Shown: positions 1 through 8,467 of the stretch, piece after piece
How positions within the stretch are numbered: position 1 is the stretch's first letter
Layout of the letters: the number at the start of each line of letters is the position of its first letter
Assembly (NCBI RefSeq): GCF_004336985.1
Contig: NZ_SJUO01000002.1
Span: forward strand, 496,001 to 560,000
Direction: 5' to 3'
DNA: 64,000 nt
DNA from: Exiguobacterium sp. SL-9
GTDB taxonomy: Bacteria > Bacillota > Bacilli > Exiguobacteriales > Exiguobacteriaceae
Position numbers and translations under genes: made by a program
Notes under the pieces: generated by a model
Told to the model about the DNA's origin: nothing
Databases searched by the model: none
Seen by the model: the letters and a program-made list of their open reading frames with translations, nothing else

Positions 1-738
<738 letters not shown>

Positions 739-767
739 TTATTGAAGAGCCAACGGGGGTCAACTCT

Positions 768-1796
768 TTAATAACGAGTTAATAATTCTGTCGCCGCACC
801 TTCGTCTGTGACGAGGATGATGTTCGGCGTGTGTTTCGCATATGCGGCAATCGCTTGTGCCTTCGATTTCCCTCCGGCGACCGCGATGACGGTGTCCATG
901 TCGTCGAGCTCCTCTAATTGGATCCCGACCGTCTTGACCCGATGAACGATTTCACCTTCGGCGTTGAAATAATATCCGAACGCTTCGGCGACGGCATCAT
1001 GCCGTTCGATCATCCGCAAATGCTCCGGCGTGGCGTGACGACGTTTCGCCATCGTTTCCGCCTCACCAATTCCATGTACCACTATTCGCGCCGCTCTAAT
1101 CATTTCCAGAACATTTTTGATGCTAGGTTCTTCCACCATCCGCTCGAACGTCTCTTGCGAAACCTCGTCTGGAATGTGGAGTAAATGATAGTCGGCATGG
1201 GCCCGGTCGGCCATTCGAGAACAGACGGTGTTCGCCTGTAACTCAAGCGTCTCTCCGAGTCCGCCGCGTGCCGGCACGAAATGCATCGGCCGTTCTTTTT
1301 TATCGGGCGACATCATGGCCGCAACCGATGCCATCGTCGTCCCGCCTGTGACCGCGATGATATTGTCGTCAGGTGCCAGTCTCGCTTTCAGTTGCGTGAC
1401 GGCGGCCCGACCGATATCTCGCTGGACCCAGAACGTCTCGTCGGAATCACCCGGTACGATGACGACTTGGCGAACGCCTAGTTTTTGCTCGAGAACTCGT
1501 GCGACTTCCGAAATCCCTAGGATCTCTCCCATGACCTCGTGCAAGTCTCTGAGAACGTTTCGGCCCGATTCCGTAAGGGAAATACCTTGAGTAGCGACCA
1601 TCAATAGACCTTGGTCTTTTAAAAAGTCGACTTCTCGTCTTAGAATTCGTTCCGTCAGCCCGAGGCTTGTGGCGAGTGTCCGGCGACCAATTGGCTGCAT
1701 CAACCGGACGTAATGTAAAATGTCATAACGATGTCGGAGCGTATCGAGCATGTCGGGAACGATTTGCTTCTGAACTTGAATCAGCTGCTGGATCAT
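768..1796 (-). CDS. cggR: Central glycolytic genes regulator CggR (SorC/DeoR family)
   Basis: Repressor of the gapA glycolytic operon, relieved by fructose 1,6-bisphosphate. The 342-residue product matches the usual length near 340. An N-terminal winged helix covers GRRTLATSLGLTERILRREV. The large C-terminal sugar-binding domain includes AVTGGTTMASVAAMM and GIGEAETMAKRRHA. The frame stays open upstream to 1859, but that extension runs through the operator and start region. A GAGGGGG ribosome site lies 7 bases before the ATG at 1796 and only 2 before an ATG at 1802, so 1796 is preferred. The gene directly precedes gapA. Confidence 0.93.
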   Translation of the reverse strand: MIQQLIQVQKQIVPDMLDTLRHRYDILHYVRLMQPIGRRTLATSLGLTERILRREVDFLKDQGLLMVATQGISLTESGRNVLRDLHEVMGEILGISEVARVLEQKLGVRQVVIVPGDSDETFWVQRDIGRAAVTQLKARLAPDDNIIAVTGGTTMASVAAMMSPDKKERPMHFVPARGGLGETLELQANTVCSRMADRAHADYHLLHIPDEVSQETFERMVEEPSIKNVLEMIRAARIVVHGIGEAETMAKRRHATPEHLRMIERHDAVAEAFGYYFNAEGEIVHRVKTVGIQLEELDDMDTVIAVAGGKSKAQAIAAYAKHTPNIILVTDEGAATELLTRY

Positions 1797-1822
1797 ACTC
1801 ATTCCCCCTCGACTTAAAGTAT

Positions 1823-1857
1823 GGACATTTTTTGTCCCACTTTTATATTTACGTCCC
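1823..1857 (-). promoter_or_regulatory. CggR operator
   Basis: On the minus strand two direct half-sites follow each other: GGGACGTAAATATAAAAG, then T, then GGGACAAAAAATGTCC. This is nearly the arrangement of the B. subtilis CggR operator, two direct repeats beginning GGGAC, the second ending in TGTCC. It lies between the cggR promoter and the cggR start, which fits roadblock-type autorepression of cggR-gapA. Confidence 0.88.
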
Positions 1858-1871
1858 ACCGCTACGACTTC

Positions 1872-1900
1872 ATCTTATCAATCACCTTTCCGTCTTGCAA
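1872..1900 (-). promoter_or_regulatory. SigA promoter of cggR-gapA
   Basis: TTGCAA (1900-1895) and TAAGAT (1877-1872) are separated by exactly 17 bases. They sit just upstream of the CggR operator and just after the stop of the glutaredoxin-like gene at 1906. Confidence 0.72.
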
Positions 1901-1905
1901 CCCCT

Positions 1906-2163
1906 TCAAACGTTTTTTTTCGATGTAAGCGTATACTTAACAAAATCTTCAACTTTACTGTCATCGTATCGCCCTTGACTAATGACACGTCCCTCGTGTA
2001 AGACGACGGGGATCTCAAACAAGTACTTCGCCTCGAGTTCCTCGTTGCCCGTAATGTCGATCTGTTCGAGTTCGAACGGATAGTCTTCCATGAGCCATTC
2101 GAGCATGACGAGCGCCTCCTCGCAAAGTGAACAGTTGGCACGCCGATATAACGTCAGGACCAT
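1906..2163 (-). CDS. Glutaredoxin/thioredoxin-like small redox protein
   Basis: An 85-residue single-domain thioredoxin-fold protein, probably cytoplasmic. The N-terminus MVLTLYRRANCSLCEEA carries a CxxC motif (Cys-Ser-Leu-Cys) at the end of strand 1. A cis-proline element, IPVVL, follows near residue 55. Both match small glutaredoxin family proteins of Firmicutes. The substrate is not known. The frame is open to 2214, but GGAGGGG before the ATG at 2163 decides the start. It begins one base after the rpoN stop, so the two genes are co-transcribed and probably coupled in translation. Confidence 0.75.
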   Translation of the reverse strand: MVLTLYRRANCSLCEEALVMLEWLMEDYPFELEQIDITGNEELEAKYLFEIPVVLHEGRVISQGRYDDSKVEDFVKYTLTSKKNV

Positions 2164-2164
2164 G

Positions 2165-3310
2165 TCAGTCCCCTCCTTTCCAGTACTGTCGTTCCCGCTC
2201 CCGCGAGTTTCCAAAACCGAGCGCCTCCCGATAGTTCGCCACCGTCCGTCGTGTCACTGTATAGCCAATACGGGCCAGTTCCCGCGTGAGCGCGGCATCG
2301 CTCAATGGCGATGTCTCTTGTTGAATCAGTTCGGCGAGCGCCTTCTTCACCATGAATGGCGATTGCCCGTGCTCCGTGGATCGGACGAAAAAGTGACGCC
2401 ACGCCATGACCCCGCCCTCGGTCGTCACATACTTCCCTTGAATCGCTCGTCCGACGGTCGACTCATGCTTGCCGATCTGTTCGGCGACTTCTTTCCGCGT
2501 CAACGGATGCAAGACAAGCTTGCCGTCGAGCCAGTCCGCCTGGCGTTCCGCGATGACGGCCCATACCGAACGAAGCGTCGCGTTCCGCATCTCGAGCGTC
2601 TCATGCCACCACTTCGCCTCGCGGTCGTCCTTGATGCGTACCACATCGAGCGTCGGGCTGAACCATGTCGTCACGAGCTCACCGTCACGCCGGACGACTT
2701 CGAGTTCCGGCACGACATGCTCGGTTCCTTCATATAATATTGGTGTTTTTGGTAATGTCGCCACGATACGCGTCACCCGCTCGAACTCGGCAGCCGAGAT
2801 GTCGAGTCGTCTCGGGATGTCATCCACGTGCGCGTCGATTGCCTCGAACACGTCTAAGACGAGCGGATCATCATGTTCGATGGCGTGCCGATATTGGCAG
2901 TCACGCTCGTTTTTTGCCCCGATCCCCGTCGGTTCTAAAAATAAGAGCGCCTGCCGTGCCACCTCAATGTCCGCCACGTCGGCCCCGAACCGATGAGCGA
3001 GCACGAAGTCGCTCTCCGGTAATAGGCCACGATGGTCGAGCGCCATGACGAGTTGCTTTTGCAGCTGTTGTTGAATCTCATTCCCGCTTCCTTCCTCGAT
3101 TTGTTCGAACAATCGCGCCTCGAATCCGCTCGCCGTGTCGGCCACCCATTCGACCGTACCGCTTCCCGTGGCGATGCTCGGGTTCCGTTTGGACAACCGC
3201 CCGAGCTGAAATGCGATTGCGGTCCGGTCCGCCTCGAGAATCGGCAGACGCCGCACCATATCCTGGGTCAGCTGTTGTGTTTGAAGCTGTTGTTGTTCTT
3301 GCCGTTGCAT
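2165..3310 (-). CDS. rpoN: RNA polymerase sigma-54 factor
   Basis: Sigma-54 directs transcription from -24/-12 promoters with enhancer-binding activators. The 381-residue protein is shorter than B. subtilis SigL (about 436). Region I is glutamine-rich (MQRQEQQQLQTQQLTQDMVR). The core-binding and DNA-binding regions follow, including VAEQIGKHESTVGRAIQGKY. The diagnostic RpoN box is seen as TRRTVANYREALG near the C-terminus. An AGAGGGG site precedes the ATG. Listeria has the same rpoN-cggR-gap neighbourhood. No enhancer-binding activator is encoded in this window. Confidence 0.93.
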   Translation of the reverse strand: MQRQEQQQLQTQQLTQDMVRRLPILEADRTAIAFQLGRLSKRNPSIATGSGTVEWVADTASGFEARLFEQIEEGSGNEIQQQLQKQLVMALDHRGLLPESDFVLAHRFGADVADIEVARQALLFLEPTGIGAKNERDCQYRHAIEHDDPLVLDVFEAIDAHVDDIPRRLDISAAEFERVTRIVATLPKTPILYEGTEHVVPELEVVRRDGELVTTWFSPTLDVVRIKDDREAKWWHETLEMRNATLRSVWAVIAERQADWLDGKLVLHPLTRKEVAEQIGKHESTVGRAIQGKYVTTEGGVMAWRHFFVRSTEHGQSPFMVKKALAELIQQETSPLSDAALTRELARIGYTVTRRTVANYREALGFGNSRERERQYWKGGD

Positions 3311-3385
3311 CGGTCACACCCCTCTCGCTTCTTATTGTAACGAAAGGCGGGAAAACGCGCTCAAAAAAAAGTGAGACGAACAGGA

Positions 3386-3414
3386 TTGCTTTTTTAAAAA
3401 AACAAATGTATAAT
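3386..3414 (+). promoter_or_regulatory. SigA promoter of tRNA-Arg
   Basis: TTGCTT (3386-3391) and a perfect TATAAT (3409-3414) are separated by 17 bases. The tRNA begins 19 bases after the -10 element. The spacer is A/T-rich, as is common for strong stable-RNA promoters. Confidence 0.78.
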
Positions 3415-3433
3415 AAATCGTGTCAGAGAACAT

Positions 3434-3506
3434 GCACCCGTAGCTCAGGGGATAGAGCACTGGTTTCCGGTGCCAGGTGTCGGGAGTTCGAATCTCTCCG
3501 GGTGTA
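3434..3506 (+). tRNA. tRNA-Arg, anticodon CCG
   Basis: A full cloverleaf can be folded. The acceptor arm is GCACCCG with CGGGTGT, the first pair being G-U. The D arm is GCTC/GAGC. The anticodon stem CTGGT/GCCAG holds loop TTCCGGT with anticodon CCG. The T arm GGGAG/CTCTC holds TTCGAAT. The discriminator is A3506, and CCA is not encoded. It reads CGG arginine codons. A tRNA-Arg next to clpP also occurs in B. subtilis. Confidence 0.95.
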
Positions 3507-3513
3507 TCAAAGA

Positions 3514-3543
3514 AAGAGGTCAGGCAAATGCCTGGCCTCTTTT
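3514..3543 (+). terminator. Terminator of tRNA-Arg
   Basis: GAGGTCAGGC pairs with GCCTGGCCTC around a short AAAT loop (one G-U pair), followed by TTTTG. It closes the single-tRNA unit before clpP. Confidence 0.8.
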
Positions 3544-3594
3544 GTCGTTTTAGAATCCTCAAACCGTGGAATAGGTCAAAAACGATGACTATCG

Positions 3595-3624
3595 TTTGAC
3601 CAACATTGACTATAGCGGTATGAT
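3595..3624 (+). promoter_or_regulatory. clpP promoter overlapped by a CtsR-type box
   Basis: TTGACC (3596-3601) and TATGAT (3619-3624) have a 17-base spacer. On the minus strand 3611-3595 reads AGTCAAT GTT GGTCAAA, two direct heptads three bases apart as in the CtsR consensus RGTCAAA-NAN-RGTCAAA, with 15 of 17 positions agreeing. The box covers the -35 element, so CtsR would block polymerase. A further GGTCAAA at 3574-3580 may be an extra half-site. Confidence 0.75.
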
Positions 3625-3657
3625 ATGTTTACAACCTACATAAAGGAGGCAGATTCA

Positions 3658-4233
3658 ATGTTAATTCCAACAGTTATCGAACAAACAGGTCGCGGGGAAC
3701 GCGCGTACGATATTTACTCACGCTTGCTCAAAGACCGCATCATCTTGCTCGGAAGTGCGATTGACGACAACGTCGCCAACTCGATCGTCGCGCAACTCCT
3801 CTTCCTTGCAGCCGAGGACCCAGATAAGGACATCTCGCTTTACATCAACAGCCCGGGTGGTTCGATCACTTCCGGAATGGCGATTTATGACACGATGAAC
3901 TTCATCAAGCCGAACGTGTCGACGATTTGTATCGGAATGGCCGCATCGATGGGTGCCTTCTTGCTCCAAGCCGGTGAAAAAGGCAAACGCTTCGCACTTC
4001 CGAACGCGGAGATCATGATTCACCAACCGCTCGGCGGTACGCAAGGCCAAGCATCGGACATCAAAATCCATGCCGAGCGCATCATCAAAATGCGTGAGAA
4101 ATTGAACCAAATCATGGCTGATAACACAGGCCAGCCACTTGAAGTCATCGAGCGCGATACAGAGCGCGACTACTTCATGGCAGCCGACCAAGCGAAAGAC
4201 TACGGTCTCATCGATAAGGTTATGACACGCTAA
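3658..4233 (+). CDS. clpP: ATP-dependent Clp protease proteolytic subunit
   Basis: Serine protease that forms the double heptameric chamber used with ClpX, ClpC or ClpE for protein quality control. It is 191 residues long, usual for the family. The catalytic serine is in GMAASMGAF near residue 97, the histidine in MIHQPLGG near 122, and the aspartate in the [10 protein letters not shown] region. AAAGGAGG with an 8-base spacer selects the ATG at 3658 over an in-frame ATG at 3625, which is part of the promoter-leader. The CtsR box and SigA promoter upstream indicate heat and stress induction. Confidence 0.97.
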   Translation: MLIPTVIEQTGRGERAYDIYSRLLKDRIILLGSAIDDNVANSIVAQLLFLAAEDPDKDISLYINSPGGSITSGMAIYDTMNFIKPNVSTICIGMAASMGAFLLQAGEKGKRFALPNAEIMIHQPLGGTQGQASDIKIHAERIIKMREKLNQIMADNTGQPLEVIERDTERDYFMAADQAKDYGLIDKVMTR

Positions 4234-4257
4234 TCCAAAAGCGCCTTTCCCAACTAC

Positions 4258-4297
4258 AAGCGCCTTTCCCAATTACGGGAAAGGCGCTTCTTTTTAT
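4258..4297. terminator. Bidirectional terminator between clpP and the merR gene
   Basis: AAGCGCCTTTCCC pairs with GGGAAAGGCGCTT around AATTAC, followed by CTTTTTATT. The left arm is also present as a direct copy at 4239-4251. The hairpin serves the convergent gene ending at 4294 as well. Confidence 0.88.
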
Positions 4298-4989
4298 TGG
4301 ACAGGTAACCAAATCTCAATCAAGTCGTCGGCTCCGTCTTGTCCATGAATGTAGCGCTCAAAATCGAGTGCATCCCGCAACGTCACATCCGGCAACGCTA
4401 AAAGTTGATTATATGTCGTAGGGATGGCTGGAATTCCCCCTTCGACCGTGGCGACGAGATACCGTCCTGCCGACAGTTCAACCTGTCTTCCCTCTTCACC
4501 TGTAACAGGATCAGTCATTCCTGCCAAATAAGCTTCTTCTTTCGCCAAACAGACGCCATATGATTCATCTGTCGTCAGTTCTGGTTGAAGTTTCTCCCAA
4601 GCGAATGGGATTGTGGTGAGTTCGGATACATAACCGTTTACGATTTTCGGTCGGTTCCATATCTCATAACGTACTTTCATTGAATCTCCCCCTGTTTGCA
4701 TCCATTTGATTTGTTGCTCGACTTGTCGCAACGCCTCGATTTCGCGTTGGACTTCATCAAGCCTGCTGTCGAGTAACTTGCTCACACTTGCTGTCGTCTG
4801 AATTTGTTCAAGCGAGATACCCATTTGCCGTAGTAATTTGATTTCGTTCAGGCGTCTTATGTCTTCCATCCCGTATAACCGATACTGATTGTCTAATCGA
4901 GACGGCTGGACGAGTCCTTTCGCTTCGTACCATTTGATTGCTTTCATGGACAACCCCGTCAGATGGACCACTTTTCCGATTTGAATCAT
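4294..4989 (-). CDS. MerR-family regulator with a C-terminal effector-binding domain
   Basis: A 231-residue transcription activator of the BmrR/TipA type. The N-terminal MerR winged helix (MIQIGKVVHLTGLSMKAIKW) carries the usual RYYE-like KWYEAKGL. A coiled-coil dimer helix follows at about residues 75-98. The C-terminal half (from about 105) resembles a GyrI-like or AraC effector-binding fold that would hold a small hydrophobic or cationic ligand. A GGGGGG site precedes the ATG. It may regulate itself, since its promoter has the 19-bp spacing typical of MerR targets. No efflux pump lies beside it, so the target is unknown. Confidence 0.85.
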   Translation of the reverse strand: MIQIGKVVHLTGLSMKAIKWYEAKGLVQPSRLDNQYRLYGMEDIRRLNEIKLLRQMGISLEQIQTTASVSKLLDSRLDEVQREIEALRQVEQQIKWMQTGGDSMKVRYEIWNRPKIVNGYVSELTTIPFAWEKLQPELTTDESYGVCLAKEEAYLAGMTDPVTGEEGRQVELSAGRYLVATVEGGIPAIPTTYNQLLALPDVTLRDALDFERYIHGQDGADDLIEIWLPVQ

Positions 4990-5010
4990 TGGTTTCCCCC
5001 CTTCTCCTAT

Positions 5011-5041
5011 ATCGTAAAGCCGTCCGTAGCGGGCAGGTCAA
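5011..5041 (-). promoter_or_regulatory. MerR-type promoter with 19-bp spacer
   Basis: TTGACC (5041-5036) and TACGAT (5016-5011) are separated by 19 bases instead of 17. Over-long spacers are the signature of promoters that MerR proteins activate by DNA distortion. The spacer contains the short dyad CCGCTACGG. It lies just after the stop of the upstream gene and drives the merR-like gene itself. Confidence 0.6.
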
Positions 5042-5046
5042 CTCTT

Positions 5047-5478
5047 TTATTCCTCGACCTCGACCCCGAACACATAGCGGCTATCCCCTTGCGGCCAATC
5101 TCCGCCCGTCTCGAACAAGTAGATTCCTGGTGCGTCGGGGACGATGGGTTCAGACCGAACGAGCTCCCCGTCGACGATTTGATGGAACGAGGCGTTCGAC
5201 GGTTCGGCATGGAAGTCGATCTCAATCTTTGCGCCCGGCTCGACCGGTATGAGCTGCAAGTCATCCGCTTCTGGCAAACCGTGGTCCTCGCATACGGCCT
5301 CATTCCCATTGGACCAGCAGAATGTCGACTGCTTCACTTCTGCCGTCACCGACCCGACCCGTACCGTTGGGAGTGGTGGTTTGATGGAAGACTCCGACTT
5401 CCAAAACGAGGTGGCCAGCAGCGCGCCACCGACGAGAATCAATCCGACCACGACAAGCCATAATCCTTTTCGTCTCAA
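5047..5478 (-). CDS. Unknown protein with one N-terminal membrane anchor
   Basis: Not recognised. About 143 residues: a short basic N-terminus, one hydrophobic segment (GLWLVVVGLILVGGALLATS), then a soluble extracytoplasmic part rich in acidic residues with two cysteines (TFCWSNGNEAVCEDHG) that could form a disulfide. Start choice is uncertain. AAAGGAG abuts an ATG at 5487 with no spacer, but is 9 bases from a TTG at 5478, which I prefer. A GTG at 5517 also lies in frame. A terminator for the upstream gene lies at 5518-5545. Confidence 0.6.
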   Translation of the reverse strand: MRRKGLWLVVVGLILVGGALLATSFWKSESSIKPPLPTVRVGSVTAEVKQSTFCWSNGNEAVCEDHGLPEADDLQLIPVEPGAKIEIDFHAEPSNASFHQIVDGELVRSEPIVPDAPGIYLFETGGDWPQGDSRYVFGVEVEE

Positions 5479-5517
5479 CTCGCTCATCTCCTTTGTATCT
5501 TGTATTCCCCGTTCCAC

Positions 5518-5545
5518 GAAAAAAACGACCCACTGCTGTGAGTCG
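5518..5545 (-). terminator. Terminator of the UPF0316 gene
   Basis: On the minus strand ACGACTCAC pairs with GTGGGTCGT around AGCA, followed by a run of seven T. It ends the transcript of the gene stopping at 5552. Confidence 0.82.
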
Positions 5546-5551
5546 TCCCGT

Positions 5552-6067
5552 TCATTTCGGGCGTCGGAGCCCTTTCATCATATAGCCGCCTTTAAAGTCG
5601 ATCGGGTCGAATGCGACGAGGAACGCCTTCGGTTCATACTCCTCGACCATTTGTCGCAAATCTTTCATCCGTGTCCGCGCCGCCAAGACATCGAGGCGAT
5701 ACCGGACACCATCACGACCTTGCCCTTGATAGTGCGTCACACCATAGCCGCTGTCGCGCATCTTTTGGATGAGCTCGGCCGGAAACTCTTGCGTGTGCAC
5801 TTGAATCATATTGTACCCGATGGCAAGTTTTCGTTCGACATAGCCCCCGAGCAGAATCCCCAGTCCAAACCCGACCGCATAGACGATCATCCCGAGCGTC
5901 GTCAAATCTTGGAATACGATACCGAGCGCAAAGATGTAGATGAGTGTCTCAAGCGTTCCAAACAGCCCCGCAATCATCGTTTTCCCTTTGACGAGCATAA
6001 TCGTCCGAAGCGTCAGCACCGGTACGTAGAGTAGTTGTAACAATAGGATGAGCAAGATTTGCCCCAT
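5552..6067 (-). CDS. UPF0316/DUF2179-type membrane protein (YebE-like)
   Basis: A 171-residue membrane protein. Three hydrophobic segments fill the N-terminal half (ILLILLLQLLYVPVLTLRTI, then about residues 33-55 and 58-78). A soluble C-terminal domain contains ARTRMKDLRQMVEEYEPKAF, the DUF2179-like fold also found at the C-terminus of YitT proteins. The function of the family is unknown, though a ligand-sensing role for the soluble domain is often assumed. GGAGG with an 8-base spacer chooses the ATG at 6067 over one at 6082. Confidence 0.78.
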   Translation of the reverse strand: MGQILLILLLQLLYVPVLTLRTIMLVKGKTMIAGLFGTLETLIYIFALGIVFQDLTTLGMIVYAVGFGLGILLGGYVERKLAIGYNMIQVHTQEFPAELIQKMRDSGYGVTHYQGQGRDGVRYRLDVLAARTRMKDLRQMVEEYEPKAFLVAFDPIDFKGGYMMKGLRRPK

Positions 6068-6130
6068 AGGATCGACCTCCATTCGAATTCAATATAACCA
6101 CTATTCCAAATTTTAAGGCCTGATGCAACC

Positions 6131-6157
6131 AAAAAAGGCTGACCGGAGTCAGCCTTT
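6131..6157 (-). terminator. Terminator of the ribbon-helix-helix gene
   Basis: AAAGGCTGACTCCGGTCAGC reading on the minus strand forms a 9-10 bp stem (AAGGCTGAC/GTCAGCCTT) followed by six T. Confidence 0.85.
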
Positions 6158-6162
6158 CGCAA

Positions 6163-6399
6163 TTATTTGTCTAAGTTATCAACGCTCGTAAGCAGTTCAT
6201 AATCTTTACGGATGACCTGATAGATGGCGTTCGTGTCGCCTGACAATACTTCTTCCGCGCGCAATTGGTTGAGGAAGAGGCTTGTTGCGAACGTGACGAG
6301 GGCACTTTTCGGGATCCCGATTTGTTTCGCTCGCTCCGTGATGACCTGGTCTAAATCAGCGTCGATCGTGAGCGAAATTCTTTTCTTTGCATTCGACAT
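6163..6399 (-). CDS. Small ribbon-helix-helix DNA-binding protein
   Basis: A 78-residue protein. The N-terminal KKRISLTIDADLDQVITERA followed by IPKSALVTFATS looks like a MetJ/Arc ribbon-helix-helix fold, as in CopG-type repressors. No toxin partner is adjacent, so an antitoxin role is not supported. AAAGGAG lies 4 bases before an ATG at 6405 and 10 before the ATG at 6399, so either may be used. Its own terminator follows, so it is probably monocistronic. Its target is unknown. Confidence 0.72.
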   Translation of the reverse strand: MSNAKKRISLTIDADLDQVITERAKQIGIPKSALVTFATSLFLNQLRAEEVLSGDTNAIYQVIRKDYELLTSVDNLDK

Positions 6400-6485
6400 A
6401 ATCATGAAGCTCCTTTAAATTACATTTCTAAGTCCTATACACAATTGCTAATTATATAGGAAGAATGGTTTTGGCGCAACCGGCG

Positions 6486-7439
6486 TCATGACGAGCTGAT
6501 TTCTTCACCGTTGCGCACCTTCTCCGCGATCTGGTCGATCTTGCGGAGCCGATGGTTGATCCCCGACTTCGAAATCGGTCCCGTTTCGAGCATCTCGCCG
6601 AGTTCTTGGAGCGAGACGTCTTGATGGGTGACCCGAAGTTCGGCGATTTCCCGGAGTTTGACCGGTAAAATCTCAAGTCCGACCGTGCGCTCGAGGAACT
6701 TGATGTTCTCGACTTGGCGGAGCGCCGCACCGACCGTTTTGTTCAAGTTCGCCGTCTCACAGTTGACGAGCCGATTGACCGAGTTGCGCATATCTTTGAT
6801 GATGCGCGCGTCTTCGAAGTCGAGCATGCCTCGCGTCGCCCCAATGAGCTTCAAGAAGTCCGAGATTTTCTCGCTTTCTTTAATGTAGAGGATATGCCCT
6901 TTCTTCCGCTCGAGCGTCTTCGCGTTCAAGCCGAAGCGGTTGGCAAGGTCACGCAGCGCCTGGTTATGGTTCTCGTATAGGCTATACACCTCGAGATGGT
7001 ACGACGACGTCTTCGGATGGTTGATTGACCCGCCGGCGAGGAACGACCCGCGTAAATAGGCACGGGCGAGATTCTCATCACGTGTCATATCCGAGTTGAG
7101 CGTGCGGATCATCTCGTAGTTCTCCCCGAGGATCTCGAGGTCGCGAAGCATCGTCTCGGCACGCTGGGCGACGCGGACGATGTAGACGTTATTCTTCTTC
7201 AATCGCATTTTCTTCCGTACGAACAAATCGAGATGATGGTCGTACAGCCGTTTCATGAGGGAATAGATGCGGCGTGCGATGGCGGCGTTCTCGGTCGAGA
7301 CGTCGAGCGTCATCCCTCGTCCTAAGGCGAGCGAGATGACCCCGTTCATCCGGACGAGCGCGGATAGTTCCGCTTTCGCCTCGGCATCGGTCACGACGAG
7401 TTGCGTCAATTCTTTTTTGACGTCAGAGGCAAAGCTCAT
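6486..7439 (-). CDS. whiA: Sporulation/cell-division regulator WhiA
   Basis: A 317-residue DNA-binding protein. The N-terminal domain has the LAGLIDADG homing-endonuclease fold without catalysis (for example [16 protein letters not shown]). The C-terminal helix-turn-helix is at [19 protein letters not shown]. In Bacillus it affects cell division and chromosome segregation. GGAGGGG before the ATG at 7439 fixes the start, not the upstream in-frame codon at 7463. It is third in the rapZ-yvcK-whiA operon, 31 bases after yvcK. Confidence 0.95.
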   Translation of the reverse strand: MSFASDVKKELTQLVVTDAEAKAELSALVRMNGVISLALGRGMTLDVSTENAAIARRIYSLMKRLYDHHLDLFVRKKMRLKKNNVYIVRVAQRAETMLRDLEILGENYEMIRTLNSDMTRDENLARAYLRGSFLAGGSINHPKTSSYHLEVYSLYENHNQALRDLANRFGLNAKTLERKKGHILYIKESEKISDFLKLIGATRGMLDFEDARIIKDMRNSVNRLVNCETANLNKTVGAALRQVENIKFLERTVGLEILPVKLREIAELRVTHQDVSLQELGEMLETGPISKSGINHRLRKIDQIAEKVRNGEEISSS

Positions 7440-7470
7440 GCCAGTCCCCTCCTTTCTGTTCAAACGTAAC

Positions 7471-8466
7471 TTATTTCAGCTCAAGCTCTTGGAATGAGCG
7501 TGGTTTCTTGATGCGCAGGACGCGCTGCATGACGAGTCCGGCGATCGCATCCGAGTCGTGGCGGATATAGTCACGGTTATAGTCGACGATGTCACCCGCG
7601 AGCACGTTCGTGCCGTAATTTCGTAGCTTTTTCCGGTCGAAGCGGACCTCTTCCGAGCCGTCTTCGAGATAACGCTCTAAATAGATGTCCTCGATCGGTT
7701 CGTTGTTGACGACGATCGTGTCGACCGTCGACTTGCCAAGGTACGCCTCGATCGATTTCAAATGTCTCATCGCGTCGTACCCTTTCGTCTCACCCGGCTG
7801 CGTCATGACGTTGCAGATATAGACGACCGGTTTTTTAGAGCGGACGATGGCGTCACGCACTTCCGGAATCAACAAGTTCGGGATGATGCTCGTATACAGA
7901 CTACCTGGCCCGAGCACGATCAAATCCGCGTCTGCGATCGCCTCAACGACACCGGCCGCCGGCTTAATGCCTTCTTCGAGTAAGAACAGGCGCTTGATCG
8001 GTTTCTCGACGAGCGGGATTTTCGATTCGCCTTTGACGATCGTCCCATCCTCAAATTCGGCCGCGAGCGTCATGAGCGTCTCCGTCACTGGGAGCACCTT
8101 GCCTTGCGCGTTCAGCAGTTGCGACAAGACGTCGACCGCCTTGACGAACGACCCCTCACAAATATGCGTCGCCGCCGTCAACATGAGGTTGCCGAGCGAG
8201 TGGCCCTCGAGGCCATAGCCGCTGTCGAACCGATATTGCAGAATCTTGTCCATGAGCGGCTCGACCTCGGACAAGGCGAGGATGACGTTTCGGATGTCAC
8301 CCGGCGGCAACATATGGAACTCGTCCCGGAGGCGCCCCGAGCTGCCCCCATCGTCCCCGACCGTGACGATGGCCGTGATATCGAGCGGATAGTGCTTCAA
8401 GCCCCGGACGAGCGTCGAGAGGCCCGTACCGCCACCGATCGCCACTACTTTTCTATCGCGTCTCAT
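7471..8466 (-). CDS. yvcK: Gluconeogenesis/cell-shape factor YvcK (CofD-like)
   Basis: A 331-residue nucleotide-sugar-binding protein of the CofD/UPF0052 family. In B. subtilis it is needed for normal cell shape and growth on gluconeogenic carbon sources. The N-terminal [18 protein letters not shown] and [12 protein letters not shown] motifs are the family signature. GAAGGAG lies 7 bases before the ATG at 8466; an in-frame codon at 8487 lies inside rapZ. It starts one base after the rapZ stop, in the operon order rapZ-yvcK-whiA. Confidence 0.94.
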   Translation of the reverse strand: MRRDRKVVAIGGGTGLSTLVRGLKHYPLDITAIVTVGDDGGSSGRLRDEFHMLPPGDIRNVILALSEVEPLMDKILQYRFDSGYGLEGHSLGNLMLTAATHICEGSFVKAVDVLSQLLNAQGKVLPVTETLMTLAAEFEDGTIVKGESKIPLVEKPIKRLFLLEEGIKPAAGVVEAIADADLIVLGPGSLYTSIIPNLLIPEVRDAIVRSKKPVVYICNVMTQPGETKGYDAMRHLKSIEAYLGKSTVDTIVVNNEPIEDIYLERYLEDGSEEVRFDRKKLRNYGTNVLAGDIVDYNRDYIRHDSDAIAGLVMQRVLRIKKPRSFQELELK

Positions 8467-8467
8467 C

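Noticed and set aside
6163-6399. Ribbon-helix-helix protein as antitoxin of a toxin-antitoxin pair
   Set aside because: No small partner gene is adjacent on either side, and it has its own terminator.
1906-6399. Recent horizontal island around rpoN, merR and small genes
   Set aside because: No integrase, direct repeats or composition break is visible; the tRNA-Arg is not followed by an attachment-site duplication.
6486-7439. whiA as a mobile homing endonuclease because of its LAGLIDADG-type domain
   Set aside because: WhiA is a conserved cellular DNA-binding protein with a C-terminal helix-turn-helix, in its usual operon.
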